From: Oscillospiraceae bacterium
GTDB taxonomy: Bacteria > Bacillota > Clostridia > Oscillospirales > Oscillospiraceae
Length of the DNA: 13,476 nucleotides
Assembly: GCA_017458025.1 (NCBI GenBank)
Contig: JAFTGG010000081.1
Location: forward strand, 1-13,476
Reading direction: 5' to 3'
Shown: positions 13,457 to 13,476 of the stretch, in pieces
Position numbering within the stretch: the stretch's first letter is position 1
Layout: each line of letters opens with the position of its first letter
Notes under the pieces: generated by a model
Seen by the model: the letters and a program-made list of their open reading frames with translations, nothing else
Databases searched by the model: none
What the model was told of the DNA's origin: nothing
Made by a program: the position numbers and the translations under genes

Positions 13457-13476
13457 CACGATTTCGCCGCCGCAAG

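Overview
The window is GC-rich, densely coded bacterial chromosome. Consensus AGGAGG-type ribosome binding sites, sigma-A-like promoters with 17-bp spacers, an S-layer-homology (SLH) surface protein, a YhfC-family membrane protease and a DUF1540 cysteine protein point to Firmicutes (Bacillota). A high-GC member of class Clostridia, such as an Oscillospirales gut organism, is my best guess. The phylum is an inference from gene content and signals; the order is only a guess. I see no insertion sequence, prophage, CRISPR array, tRNA or rRNA. Almost all of it looks like ordinary housekeeping and transport chromosome.

Layout from left to right. (1) Positions 1-2385, plus strand: the 3' part of a LytR-CpsA-Psr (LCP) cell-wall ligase, then a secreted protein with three SLH repeats and a transglutaminase-like cysteine-protease fold. 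(2) Positions 2419-3955, minus strand: a PfkB kinase closest to pseudouridine kinase, overlapping by 11 bp a small C39-like putative cysteine peptidase. A bidirectional hairpin separates this pair from the SLH gene. (3) Positions 4077-5104, plus strand: azlC-azlD, a branched-chain amino-acid exporter, with its promoter back-to-back with the kinase promoter. (4) Positions 5230-8661, minus strand: mgtE, M29 aminopeptidase and yhfC in one tight operon driven by a strong promoter. (5) Positions 8831-12479, plus strand: yihY, trkA and trkH, an operon for a Trk potassium uptake system led by a YihY/BrkB membrane protein, closed by a clear terminator. (6) Positions 12543-13456: a small acidic protein of unknown function on minus, a roughly 385-base intergenic region, and a DUF1540 mini-protein on plus.

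The most interesting item is in that last intergenic region. On the minus strand, a 17-bp-spaced promoter with an extended -10 points to a transcription start at about 13112. That base is the first base of a perfect 14-bp closing stem. The transcript would then form a long rod with one-sided bulges, a possible pseudoknot between the apical loop and the 3' tail, and a strong intrinsic terminator ending near 12898. This is a roughly 210-nt candidate structured RNA. Because the terminator ends just before the ribosome binding site of the 111-aa gene, it is either a free-standing ncRNA or a leader that controls that gene by attenuation. I could not match it to a named RNA family by eye.

Functionally, the two central divergent operons pair magnesium transport (MgtE) with potassium uptake (TrkAH) across a shared promoter region of about 170 bp. 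The left end is cell-envelope biology.
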